Assembly: GCA_032768795.1 (NCBI GenBank)
Contig: CP136492.1
Coordinates: 1,240,001 to 1,304,000, forward strand
DNA from: Tremella fuciformis
Lineage: Eukaryota > Basidiomycota > Tremellomycetes > Tremellales > Tremellaceae
Direction of reading: 5' to 3'
Length of the DNA stretch: 64,000 nucleotides
Shown: positions 24,808 through 33,106 of the stretch, piece after piece
Position numbering within the stretch: position 1 is the first letter of the stretch
Layout of the letters: every line of letters starts with the position of its first letter
The notes under the pieces: model-generated
Seen by the model: the letters and a program-made list of their open reading frames with translations, nothing else
Told to the model about the DNA's origin: nothing
The model's database searches: none
Program-made: the position numbers and the translations under genes

Positions 24808-26094
24808 TCATGCCGTGACAGTCCTTTCCTCCACAGCGATGAGCTTTTTGCGCTTCGGGTAGATGGCGTAGACCTCCTCGCGCTCGATATAGGTCAACCC
24901 CTTCACCACTGCTGAAGTCGCTTCTACATCGAGTATGTGTGGCATGAATGGCTCCTGATGGGGGTTGGTATCGATTGCGGGAGTGAGAGTGTAAACGATC
25001 TCAAGAGCCGAGAGCACGCCGCCATACGCTGAAGAGATGCCTAGCTTTTAGCTGAGCGATTCCAGGACGAGGCGTGCGCACCTGTGTCGATTATGATGAC
25101 ACTGGCGTTGCAGCGGTGTACGATTTTCTCAAAATCTGGCGTGTGGCCTCCGATGACCCGGCGTACCCCGAGTTTCGTTTTGAGCTCCTCCGCCCAGCCG
25201 CACACAGTCGCCTCATCAGTCACCTCGGCCAGGCCGCGCCACCAATATGGTCCACCAGCCGCATAGAGGTCCATCTCGCTGTCGGTACTGCCGCGTGGCA
25301 GGCCCTGGTAGGGGTAAGGTGGGTGAGGTGGAGCCAGAGGGGGAGTGAGCGCCTTGGTCAACAGGGAGTGGCCCAATCTGTTGATCGCATCTGGATACGG
25401 TAGGAGGTTGGCGAACGACGGTCGCAGAGAGCCGTGTGTGAATGACAGTTTTGGGGCCCAGGGATAGGGCGCAAGGGCTACGAGGGCAGTCGTGGAGTAG
25501 CTGTTGTCAGCAGTGAAGATATGCAGTCGTGTGATTCTCACTTGGCCAACCACTCTTGGCCTAGCCAGCCGTTCACGCTCAGCGCCTCTTGCCTCGCCTT
25601 GACAGATCCGAAATGCTTGATGTCTTCTTGGGTCACGTACCGCCAGTCGCCAATGGCATTCATAATCTCATGATTGCCGAGAATACTGATGACTGATCCG
25701 CCTGCGCCGGCAGCTTGTGACCGGAGTGACTGCATAAGGCGGTAAATGTCTGACGCATAGGTGCCGCGATCGACAATATCGCCTGTCTGGACCAGGATGT
25801 CGGTCCCAGCAGTCCATTTGGCATTGGCACCCACCACGCCGGCCATCCGCAGGACAGTGAGAGTGTTGCGCAGGTCTAGTCGTTCTTCAGCAGTCGTCAT
25901 CAGCCAGGGAAATCGAGCTCGCCTCCATGCAGGTCGCCCACAGCTACGAGCCGCTGACGAAAGGAAGGCCTGCCATGACCACTGTCGGTCTCAGCGGCAG
26001 ACGAGGCTGACCGACGCAGAGCATGAACGGCGAACCAGATGCCGAACAGGCTTAGAAGCGTGAACAGAGCAACGCGCTCTCTGCTCGGCGGCAT
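24808..26094 (-). CDS. Calcineurin-like (Shewanella-type) phosphoesterase, membrane-anchored
   Basis: Starts at 26094 with MPPSRERVALFTLLSLFGIW, a signal-anchor helix. The metallophosphatase motifs are in order: VAVGDLHGD (across an intron), DILVQTGDIVDRGTYASDIY and SVISILGNHEIMNAIGDW. Further on are YPYQGLPRGSTDSEMDLYAA, a GGPYWWRGLAE block and RRVIGGHTPDFEKIVHRCNA, the second metal-site histidine (GGH). The C-terminus ends KRKKLIAVEERTVTA. This pattern fits PPP-like Shewanella-type protein phosphatases found in fungi and plants, probably facing the secretory lumen because of the N-terminal anchor. Substrate is unknown. Its start is only 67 bp from the left end of the mobile-element block, whose insertion split an ancestral divergent promoter. 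Confidence 0.85.
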
Positions 26095-26161
26095 GAGCAG
26101 CTTTCAGAGGTGATAGAGTTGGTTGAAGACGCATCAAGAGCGTTGAGCGCGTCGGCGACAA

Positions 26162-26223
26162 CCACGTGGGAGTCCCGCTTGGGGCACGACGTCTTTCCTT
26201 AAACGCACGACGTCTTTACGTAA
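26162..26223. repeat. MULE left terminal inverted repeat plus target-site copy
   Basis: Bases 26170..26223 are the exact reverse complement of 35597..35650, with the CCACGTGG palindrome immediately outside. The repeat contains two ACGTCTTT units (one as CGACGTCTTTCCTT, one as CGACGTCTTTACG), possibly transposase-binding sites. Confidence 0.9.
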
Positions 26224-26300
26224 GGTCAAAGGTCACGTGACATACACGTGACATCCACGCTGCTTGCACGTGTGTCTCACGTGTATACCACGTGAGGCCC
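26224..26300. repeat. Cluster of five CACGTG sites inside the MULE left end
   Basis: CACGTG occurs at 26234, 26245, 26267, 26278 and 26289, five copies in 61 bp immediately inside the left inverted repeat. The right end lacks such a cluster. CACGTG is the E-box bound by bHLH factors such as Cbf1 and Pho4; a role as transposase-binding array is equally possible. Confidence 0.6.
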
Positions 26301-26625
26301 CATCCAACGCAGCCTAAAGTCCACTCTGCTCTTTCTTTATCGTCGTTCACCACCAAGTTGCTCTGTAAGGGCCATGCATGCATGCATACAGCATTCAGAG
26401 CTCTACAACAGGTCATTCCCTACTCTATCTATGTCCTGCCAGAGCTGAATCAGATCTTCAGTGAGTGCTGGCTCGGAAAGAAGATTTCCTTCCTGACCGG
26501 CTGTCCACTGGTCCAGCCCATCAAACAGACCATGTCCGGACCCGCCTAAAATGCTTCCGATGTCGGCATTCGAGCTGCTTTGGTCGACTGTTCCTGGCAG
26601 ACTTGAGCGGTTTGCCGCCTAGTTC
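26301..26625. other. MULE non-coding left interior
   Basis: About 325 bp between the E-box cluster and the stop codon of the transposase C-terminal exon. I see only short open frames and a GCATGCATGCATGC-like run near 26376; this is probably the 3' untranslated part of the transposase gene. Confidence 0.5.
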
Positions 26626-27243
26626 TCAGCTCAGTCTGAATGTGGCAGTCAGAGTGTGGCGGCTCACCTGTGACTCCTGCAGCGGTCTCCGGTTCCGTGC
26701 GCTCTCATTCCGTGCGTCCTCGACCTCCTGCCTGCGACTCTGCCTGCGCACGGGACAGTCCTTGCTGTTCCTCCTGTGTCCCTGCTCGCCACAGGCCGAA
26801 CATTTGAACTGTCGCTGTTGAAGTGGCCTCGCTTGTCGCTCATGACGCCCTACCCATCGACCGCTTGGGTGTTGCTCGGGTTCATGATCCTCTTGCTCGC
26901 TACCGCCACCAGCCTGCTCGCCACCGGCCTCCTCACCGGTCTGAGTCTCTGTCCGTCCGGATCGCCTCGTACCGGCTCTGCGACGGCGGCCACGCTTTCG
27001 GGGACGACGGGGAGGATCGAGAATGATGTCTTGATCGTCATTGTCGTCGGGGAAGGTGAAGGACGGTGGCACGATGGTCTCGGTGGTGTCTGGTGGCTGC
27101 AGGGTGCCGGATAGGGTGTTCTCTGCATCCTCCATCCAATCTCGCAGTTCTCGCTCTGTCGGTAGCCGCCAATGAGGATGGAATGCCTCCATCTCGAGGT
27201 AGGCGCCCTGAATGACAAGATCCTTGAGCCGGTGAGTGTCATG

Positions 27244-27561
27244 CGACGGAATCTTAGCTCTGAGGCAATGGGATTCCGGTCACCTGTTGCCCGCTCAGCA
27301 CTTGCTATGAGTGATACATTCGGACTTACCTGTTGCCCGCTCAGCACTTGCTATGAGTGATGAGGAGGGCAACAGGCGGCGGCATTCTACAAGGTCGTCG
27401 AGGGTGTCGGCGTTATATGCGGAGTTATCGTTGTGGCAGCTTCCCCTGCCTCGTCGAGGACGAACCTCGTCGAGGCACAACCTCGTCGAGGATGTGTGTG
27501 CCTCAACGAGGCTACTCGAGGCTGAGTCAAGCTCATGTGAGCGTACTACCTATTTCCGTTG
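27244..27561 (-). repeat. Copia 3' LTR
   Basis: A 318-bp LTR. On the element's strand it begins CAACGG and ends CCGTCG, not TG...CA. It holds two copies of a 33-bp unit (about 27284..27316 and 27330..27362) and three CCTCGTCGAGG palindromes around 27460-27500. Confidence 0.9.
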
Positions 27562-27606
27562 CCTCCCCTCGCGAGCATGTCTATTGACTCTGCTGCTCTG
27601 CTTCTC

Positions 27607-27758
27607 TGTAACAATGCCAATAACCTACCACATAGCTATTGCACTGTCCAGCTAATACCACTGCACCAAAAGGGTCACGATAACCCGAGTCTGACCGAGA
27701 CTCGCGGTTTGTGGTACATATAGGCTTGCAAGGTGGCGGTGTCACGTCCGACGTGACA
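27607..27758 (-). repeat. TRIM-A 3' LTR
   Basis: 152 bp, identical by reading to 27955..28106. On the minus strand it starts with a perfect hairpin palindrome TGTCACGTCGGACGTGACA (27758..27740), followed about 16 bp later by CCTATATG. Confidence 0.9.
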
Positions 27759-27917
27759 CTCTGCCCCACCTCCCATAGGCGCGCCCTCGCGCCTATTGCC
27801 CCTCCCCCGAGGTGCAAGCCTATCTGGAACCCGAAAAGGATCCCCTAGCAGCCGCAACGTGTCCTACACGAAGGCCCAGCGCCAGGTCTTTTCAAAACAC
27901 CGTCTCATCCCACTCTG

Positions 27918-28040
27918 GGAATCGAACCTAAGTGTCCTTAGACTCGGGTTATTATGTAACAATGCCAATAACCTACCACATAGCTATTGCACTGTCCAGC
28001 TAATACCACTGCACCAAAAGGGTCACGATAACCCGAGTCT
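27918..28040 (-). promoter_or_regulatory. TRIM-A putative self-primer / primer-binding-site pair and tRNA-like boxes
   Basis: On the minus strand AGACTCGGGTTAT in the LTR (28040..28028) is the exact reverse complement of ATAACCCGAGTCT (27952..27940), which starts 2 nt after the LTR end. Between them is an exact A box TGGTGCAGTGG; 11 nt after the pair is an exact B box GGTTCGATTCC (27928..27918). A TTTT run follows near 27894. The order and spacing match TRIM-B although the paired sequences differ. Confidence 0.6.
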
Positions 28041-28106
28041 GACCGAGACTCGCGGTTTGTGGTACATATAGGCTTGCAAGGTGGCGGTGTCACGTCCGAC
28101 GTGACA
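27955..28106 (-). repeat. TRIM-A 5' LTR
   Basis: 152 bp LTR; the hairpin is at 28106..28088. It contains the LTR half of the self-primer pairing and an A-box match (TGGTGCAGTGG, minus strand 28016..28006). Its end GTTACA borders the putative primer-binding site. Confidence 0.9.
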
Positions 28107-31100
28107 TTCTCCTTGTCTTCCCAAGCCCAGTAGCTGCCGAAGCTGTCTCGTCTTCTCGGCCGAAAGGTTCTTGGTCAGGATGTCGGCTCGGTTGCTGTCC
28201 GTTGGTGTGTATTTGAGCTCAAGTAGTCCACCAGCTTGATGCTCTCGTATCCACTGGGCTCGCATGTCGAATGCTTTGTTCAGTTTGAACCCGTGTTGAT
28301 GTTTGGCCAGTTGAATGGCTCCATTGTTGTCGTTGTAGATGGGCACTGCTCCATCTATACCTAGGTCGAGGTCGCTCAATAGTTGCCTGAGCCATATTGC
28401 CTCTTTGCCCGCTTCTGTTGATGCTAGGAGTTCGGCCTGTGTCGTCGAGAGTGCGACTGTTGGTTGTCGCCTGCTTTTCCATGACACAATGCCCCCGTAT
28501 GTATTGAAGACGTAGCCGGTTGTAGATCGACGTGTGTCGAGACATCCACCCCAGTCTGCGTCTGCCCAGCCTAGCAGTGCTCTTCTCCCTGCATGTGCGT
28601 CAAAGGTGAGTGCGAGATCTGATGTTCCTCGCAGGTACCTCAACAGGTGCTTTGCGGCCCTCCAGTGTGTGAGAGACCATTTGCTGATGAAGCGACAGAG
28701 CAGTGATGCTGCGTAGGCGATGTCGGGTCGGGTGATCGTGGCAATATAGAGGATTGACCCGGCGAGTGCTGGAAATGGTTTATCTCGAGCCTCGTCGACC
28801 TCCTTTTGCGTAGCCTCGACGAGCTTTGCGTCTGGCAAGATTGTCTTGCAGGCTTTGCCGGGTTCACCGAAGCGTTGAAGAACTGCCTCGATGTAGTGCT
28901 CTTGTGACAGGTACATCTTCTTGTTTGGCCTGTCTCGGTAGATGTTGATACCGAGGAAGTAAGAAATCGGTCCTTGGTCCTTGCACTCGAGTTCCTTGTT
29001 GATCTTCCGTTTGATCTCGTCGATTGTTGATCGATCGTTGCCAGCTATGAGCATGTCGTCAACGTGGACTGAGATCATGCACCGCTTGTGTCCTTGTCGC
29101 AGCGAGTAGATGCATGGATCCGCTAGGGTCGGTTTGAAGCCTAGCTCCCGTAGGAACTCGTCGAGGCGCTTGTTGAACAAGTGCGGTGATTGTCGGAGAC
29201 CGTATAGTGATTTCCGGAGGTGCAGGACGTGTCCGGCGGCAATGTCGCTGCCTTCTGGTGGCTCGATGAAGATGTCCTTGTCGATGTTGGCCTTGAGGAA
29301 TGCTCCAATGATGTCTATTTGGTCGCATTCCCAGTCGAGGTAGTTGACGATGGAGAGGAATAGGCGGAATGATGACTTGTGGGTGACCGAAGCAAAGAGT
29401 TCGTCGAAATCTCGTCCTGAGACCTGTTGAAATCCTCTCACGACGAATCTGGCCTTGTGCTGACTCGCTTTGCCCGTGTCCCCGTCGATCTTGCGAGTGA
29501 ATACCCATTTGCCTGTAAGAGTACGGTGATTCTCCTTGGGGACCATCTCCCACACTCCGTACTTCTCCATCTTTCCCATCTCCTCGTCCATGGCCGATTT
29601 CCAATCCTCCCAGTCTGCGGCTCGACGAGCTTCGGCGTAAGACTGGGGGTTGTTGAGTGACTGGGCTGATAACGCGTGCTCTATGGCTACTCGGTTATAG
29701 TCCATGTCGATGTCGTGCAGAGGGTGATGACTAGGTTCTTGGCCTGCTAGTCTCCCCGACCGTCTTGGCTCATCTGCATTGGCCGCTGTGGGCTCGTTTA
29801 GTCGACGATCGGGATCCTCTGGTCCGTCGTCGGGATTCGGTTCCGGGCTCGGTGCATCCTCTCGAATGTACTCATTGGCCCAGCCTCTCCCTTGCCTGGG
29901 TACGGCTTGGGGAGGTATGTCGTCCATCTCTTCCCCTTGTTCCTCTTCTTCTGGTTCCTCCCCTGCCTCGACTATCTCGTTCAGCTCGATGGATGTATCG
30001 TCATCCTCGTCGAGGCTCGTCGATGGTCGTCGAGGTCCAGGTTGAGGCGGCTCCAGGATCTGTCGTGGTTCATCTGAACTGGGCGTTGTCTTCCTGCCCG
30101 TGATGAATGTGACGTCTCGGCTTGCGATGACCCTGTTGGATTGGGTCAGCACCTTGTAGCCCCAGCTCCCTTCTGTGTACCCCAGCAGTCGACCGCATTG
30201 TCCCCGCTCGTCGAGCTTCGATGCGGGGTTCACAACTCGATAGATGCAGTGATGGCCGAATGGCTGCATCCCCTGGTACTGCAGGTCGATATCGTGGTCT
30301 GGTCGGAAGAGCGTTATCGGGATTTTCGCGTGGGAGCCTGGCAGCCTGTTCCGAGTGAAGACTACATACCGCAGTGCATCTACCCAGAACTGGGTTGGCA
30401 AGTTCGAGTCCGCAAGACATGTCCGGATGTCATTGAGGATGGTAAGATGGACGCGCTCGACTCGACTGTTTTGGTTGTGTGCGTCGGTCGGCGTGAGGGT
30501 GTGCTCAATTCCCTTGCTTTTGCACCAGTGGCTGAATTCCTTGCTCGTGAATTCGCCTCCTTGGTCTGAGCGGATGGTCTTGACTGTTCGATCAAGCTGA
30601 TTCTCTGCCAACTTGATATATTCTTGCAGTGCTTCGGCTGCATCCGACTTCTTCTTGAGTGGTATGGCCTGCACGTATTTGCTGTGGTCGTCATAGCAGG
30701 TGAGGAAGTATTGGAAGCCTTCTCTCGACTGGACGGTCGCTGGTCCCCATAGATCGACTGATACCTCGACGAGGGGCTTGCTGGCTCGACGAGGGTTAGG
30801 TAGAGATGCCGAGCGCGTTGCCTTCCCTTTCAGGCAATCCATGCATTCGACTCTCCGAAATGACCCTGTCCACTTTGCGCCTAGCTTCCCCTCTTTCCCG
30901 AGCTCCCACACCTTCCTCATGTTCGAGTGACCTAGACGTTTGTGCCAGGTGAGGAGGCGAGTGTCTTCGGCTTCAGTGTTTTCTATTGCCTGAAGTGCTC
31001 GGTGAATGCGCGAGGTGGTGCGTACCGGTGTGTCGTCTACAACCCATAGGTTGCCAAGTTTCTTTCCCCGGAGGATGACCTTCCCTTTCTCGACCAATGT

Positions 31101-32378
31101 AGCCGAGTCCTTCGAGAAGCGCCAGTGTGTCCCTGTGTACGGACCGAGGCGCTGTGTTGAGAGGAGGTTGTGCGAGAATGATGGAACGTAGAGGGCGTTG
31201 TTGTACCATACGTTGTTGAAGGTGAGGCGGCCGGAGTGTGTAGCTTCGACAATCGATCCGTCTCCAATTTGGATCTTGACGGCCTTGTCGAGTTTGGTGA
31301 GATGTGAGAGAAGGTGCTTGTCCTTGATGAATGGACTGGTGGCACCGCTGTCGATGATGATGGAGGTGGATGGGAGGTTGTCGTTGGCGTGTAGTGCAAT
31401 CTCCGTCGCATAATAGCCTTCCTCCTTTGTCTCCCTCGACGAGCCTCTCTTGTTCTCACTCGATGAGTCATCCCCTGACTCCATCTGCTCTCTTGCCTTC
31501 TTCGCTTGTCCTCCCAGCTTCCTTCCCTTGGCTGCTTCCCTGGCCGACCTTTGCTCCTGGATGTGCTTCGGCACTCCAATCACTTTCCAGCACTCATCTG
31601 TGGAGTGCCTCCCCTGATCCGGATGGTGGATGCATCTCTTGCTTGCCGGTTTCTGCAGAGATTTGCTGAGCATCCCCATCTCGTTTACGCTCTCGCCCTT
31701 TTGTTGACGTCTGCGATGTTCATCGGCGACCCTATCGATAACCTCGTCGAGGTGGATCTTGTTCGACGAGGTCCCTGAGTAGAAGGTCGATGCGAGGAGG
31801 CCGTATGAGGACGGTAGGCGACGGATGGCGGCGTATGCGCCAATCTGGTTGGCGAATTGCTCAAGGGTGAGCTTGGAAGTGATGGCGGAGGAGGTGATTT
31901 CGGCCAGTTGCGACCGGATAGCTGTGAGATGAGGTTCGGGGTCCTCATTCTCTGGGATGGTCTCGCCAAATATCGATGACCATAATTCGGCTAGGCGAGA
32001 TCCGTTGTCGGCCCCATATGTGGTGACCAGATGATCGTAGAGCCCCTTCGGTTGAGGATTCTCGAAGTCGATCAGGTTCGAGGGAAGCTTGTTTTGGACA
32101 GTCTCTGTCAGACTGCCGTAGAGAGTGGAGAGGGCGGTGGACTGCTCCTTCTCATGCTCGTATAGAGCAACTGCTCTCTTTGATGTCTCGGCTGCTGTCG
32201 CCGGACTTGACACTGGATATCGAGCCTCGACGAGTGCCCGAATCGCTGACGCGTCCTTGGTGATGTGGGGTACGAGACCGGCGGATCCGAGGACGACTTG
32301 AATCTCGCGCACCCACTGGGCGTAGTTGTCGCGCCCGTTGAGCTTGCGCTCCTCTTTCACCGTCTGCACAGATGGCAT
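28023..32378 (-). CDS. Copia gag-pol polyprotein
   Basis: One open frame of 1451 codons. The gag region begins MPSVQTVKEERKLNGRDNYA; near residue 255 is a variant zinc knuckle CIHHPDQGRHSTDEC with C-X2-H-X5-H-X4-C spacing. The protease motif is STSIIIDSGATSPF. Integrase shows a zinc segment (WHKRLGHSNMRKVWE, CMDCLKGK) and DDE blocks VSVDLWGPATV and TIRSDQGGEFTS. Reverse transcriptase shows WVFTRKIDGDTGKASQHKAR, DIIGAFLKANID and the active-site MISVHVDDMLIAG. RNase H shows GWADADWGGCLDTRRSTTGY. Order PR-INT-RT-RH is that of Ty1/copia. The last 25 or so residues after GLGRQGE come from the inserted TRIM-A LTR and replace a tail of a few residues that would otherwise have ended near 27586. All catalytic motifs precede this change. 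Confidence 0.93.
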   Translation of the reverse strand: MPSVQTVKEERKLNGRDNYAQWVREIQVVLGSAGLVPHITKDASAIRALVEARYPVSSPATAAETSKRAVALYEHEKEQSTALSTLYGSLTETVQNKLPSNLIDFENPQPKGLYDHLVTTYGADNGSRLAELWSSIFGETIPENEDPEPHLTAIRSQLAEITSSAITSKLTLEQFANQIGAYAAIRRLPSSYGLLASTFYSGTSSNKIHLDEVIDRVADEHRRRQQKGESVNEMGMLSKSLQKPASKRCIHHPDQGRHSTDECWKVIGVPKHIQEQRSAREAAKGRKLGGQAKKAREQMESGDDSSSENKRGSSRETKEEGYYATEIALHANDNLPSTSIIIDSGATSPFIKDKHLLSHLTKLDKAVKIQIGDGSIVEATHSGRLTFNNVWYNNALYVPSFSHNLLSTQRLGPYTGTHWRFSKDSATLVEKGKVILRGKKLGNLWVVDDTPVRTTSRIHRALQAIENTEAEDTRLLTWHKRLGHSNMRKVWELGKEGKLGAKWTGSFRRVECMDCLKGKATRSASLPNPRRASKPLVEVSVDLWGPATVQSREGFQYFLTCYDDHSKYVQAIPLKKKSDAAEALQEYIKLAENQLDRTVKTIRSDQGGEFTSKEFSHWCKSKGIEHTLTPTDAHNQNSRVERVHLTILNDIRTCLADSNLPTQFWVDALRYVVFTRNRLPGSHAKIPITLFRPDHDIDLQYQGMQPFGHHCIYRVVNPASKLDERGQCGRLLGYTEGSWGYKVLTQSNRVIASRDVTFITGRKTTPSSDEPRQILEPPQPGPRRPSTSLDEDDDTSIELNEIVEAGEEPEEEEQGEEMDDIPPQAVPRQGRGWANEYIREDAPSPEPNPDDGPEDPDRRLNEPTAANADEPRRSGRLAGQEPSHHPLHDIDMDYNRVAIEHALSAQSLNNPQSYAEARRAADWEDWKSAMDEEMGKMEKYGVWEMVPKENHRTLTGKWVFTRKIDGDTGKASQHKARFVVRGFQQVSGRDFDELFASVTHKSSFRLFLSIVNYLDWECDQIDIIGAFLKANIDKDIFIEPPEGSDIAAGHVLHLRKSLYGLRQSPHLFNKRLDEFLRELGFKPTLADPCIYSLRQGHKRCMISVHVDDMLIAGNDRSTIDEIKRKINKELECKDQGPISYFLGINIYRDRPNKKMYLSQEHYIEAVLQRFGEPGKACKTILPDAKLVEATQKEVDEARDKPFPALAGSILYIATITRPDIAYAASLLCRFISKWSLTHWRAAKHLLRYLRGTSDLALTFDAHAGRRALLGWADADWGGCLDTRRSTTGYVFNTYGGIVSWKSRRQPTVALSTTQAELLASTEAGKEAIWLRQLLSDLDLGIDGAVPIYNDNNGAIQLAKHQHGFKLNKAFDMRAQWIREHQAGGLLELKYTPTDSNRADILTKNLSAEKTRQLRQLLGLGRQGECHVGRDTATLQAYMYHKPRVSVRLGLS

Positions 32379-32475
32379 GACGGAGGACCACTTCGAGGCT
32401 GGCGGTGCGTAGGCAAGGTCGACGAGTTTGTTGACGCGTTCTATCTACCGCGACTTGTCGAAGGAGACGTTACCA

Positions 32476-32793
32476 CGACGGAATCTTAGCTCTGAGGCAA
32501 TGGGATTCCGGTCACCTGTTGCCCGCTCAGCACTTGCTATGAGTGATACATTCGGACTTACCTGTTGCCCGCTCAGCACTTGCTATGAGTGATGAGGAGG
32601 GCAACAGGCGGCGGCATTCTACAAGGTCGTCGAGGGTGTCGGCGTTATATGCGGAGTTATCGTTGTGGCAGCTTCCCCTGCCTCGTCGAGGACGAACCTC
32701 GTCGAGGCACAACCTCGTCGAGGATGTGTGTGCCTCAACGAGGCTACTCGAGGCTGAGTCAAGCTCATGTGAGCGTACTACCTATTTCCGTTG
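32476..32793 (-). repeat. Copia 5' LTR
   Basis: Reads identically to the copy at 27244..27561. Its inner edge is followed directly by the TGG of the primer-binding site, which fixes the LTR boundary independently of the repeat comparison. Confidence 0.9.
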
Positions 32794-32798
32794 TCATG

Positions 32799-32932
32799 AA
32801 TGACACATCGCCAAGGTAGCCCTATATAATGAGTCGAGTCCGGAGGTGATTAACCCGAGCTTGGCCACAGATTTCCTTTTGGTTTAGTATGAATCAGAAG
32901 GATCCTTGTGTTATGTAATCACCTACGTGACA
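32799..32932 (+). repeat. TRIM-B 5' LTR, larger fragment
   Basis: Continues the LTR whose first 7 bp (TGTCATG) are at 27237..27243; the copia element sits between them. By reading it is identical to the corresponding part of the 3' LTR at 33107..33247. It contains a TATATAAT box near 32823, preceded by CC. Confidence 0.88.
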
Positions 32933-32945
32933 GTAAAGGAAATCT
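32869..32945 (+). promoter_or_regulatory. TRIM-B putative self-primer / primer-binding-site pair
   Basis: AGATTTCCTTT in the LTR (32869..32879) is the exact reverse complement of AAAGGAAATCT at 32935..32945, which begins 2 nt after the LTR end. An A-box-like TGGTTTAGTATG (32880..32891) lies in the loop and an exact B-box-like GGTTCAAATCC (32954..32964) lies 8 nt after the pair. The 11-bp length and the site beside the LTR match Tf1-type self-priming, in which the 5' end of the transcript folds back as primer. Confidence 0.6.
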
Positions 32946-33106
32946 TAGTCCACGGTTCAAATCCTCGAGGGGGCACTCGCCGGCGGTTGAGAGATACCGC
33001 ACCCGGCAGTTGAAAGATACTGCAGCCTGTCTATTTATACCGGCACCCTGAGGAGGGGAGGAAATGCAGTGATCGAGGTCGATCACTGTGGTGAATGTGG
33101 GGATAG

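Larger units (their letters stand above)
27607..28106 (-). mobile_element. TRIM-A: miniature LTR retrotransposon nested in the copia ORF
   Basis: A 500-bp element with two apparently identical 152-bp LTRs (27607..27758 and 27955..28106) around a 196-bp non-coding interior. LTR ends are TGT...ACA. The target duplication TTCTC is at 27602..27606 and 28107..28111. On the minus strand GGGAGGTGGGGCAGAG abuts the downstream LTR as polypurine tract, which fixes orientation. No reading frame of its own was found. It sits at the end of the copia ORF and supplies that ORF's present stop codon. Confidence 0.9.
27244..32793 (-). mobile_element. Intact Ty1/copia-type LTR retrotransposon (host of TRIM-A)
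   Basis: LTRs of 318 bp at 27244..27561 (3' LTR) and 32476..32793 (5' LTR) appear identical. The target duplication TCATG is at 27239..27243 and 32794..32798. Next to the 5' LTR, on the minus strand, is a TGGTAACG primer-binding site; next to the 3' LTR is a GCGAGGGGAGG polypurine tract. A single long gag-pol ORF lies between. The insertion site is inside the hairpin palindrome of the TRIM-B LTR. Identical LTRs and an open ORF imply a recent, possibly still competent insertion, apart from the TRIM-A hit at its 3' end. Confidence 0.92.

Noticed and set aside
27918..28040. A functional tRNA gene with a long intron in TRIM-A
   Set aside because: A and B boxes are present but the acceptor and T stems have mismatches; it is better called tRNA-like.
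27607..28106. Interpreting the 152-bp repeats as a tandem duplication or as ordinary copia LTRs
   Set aside because: They have TGT...ACA ends, a TTCTC duplication outside both copies and a purine tract, while the copia element has its own different 318-bp LTRs.
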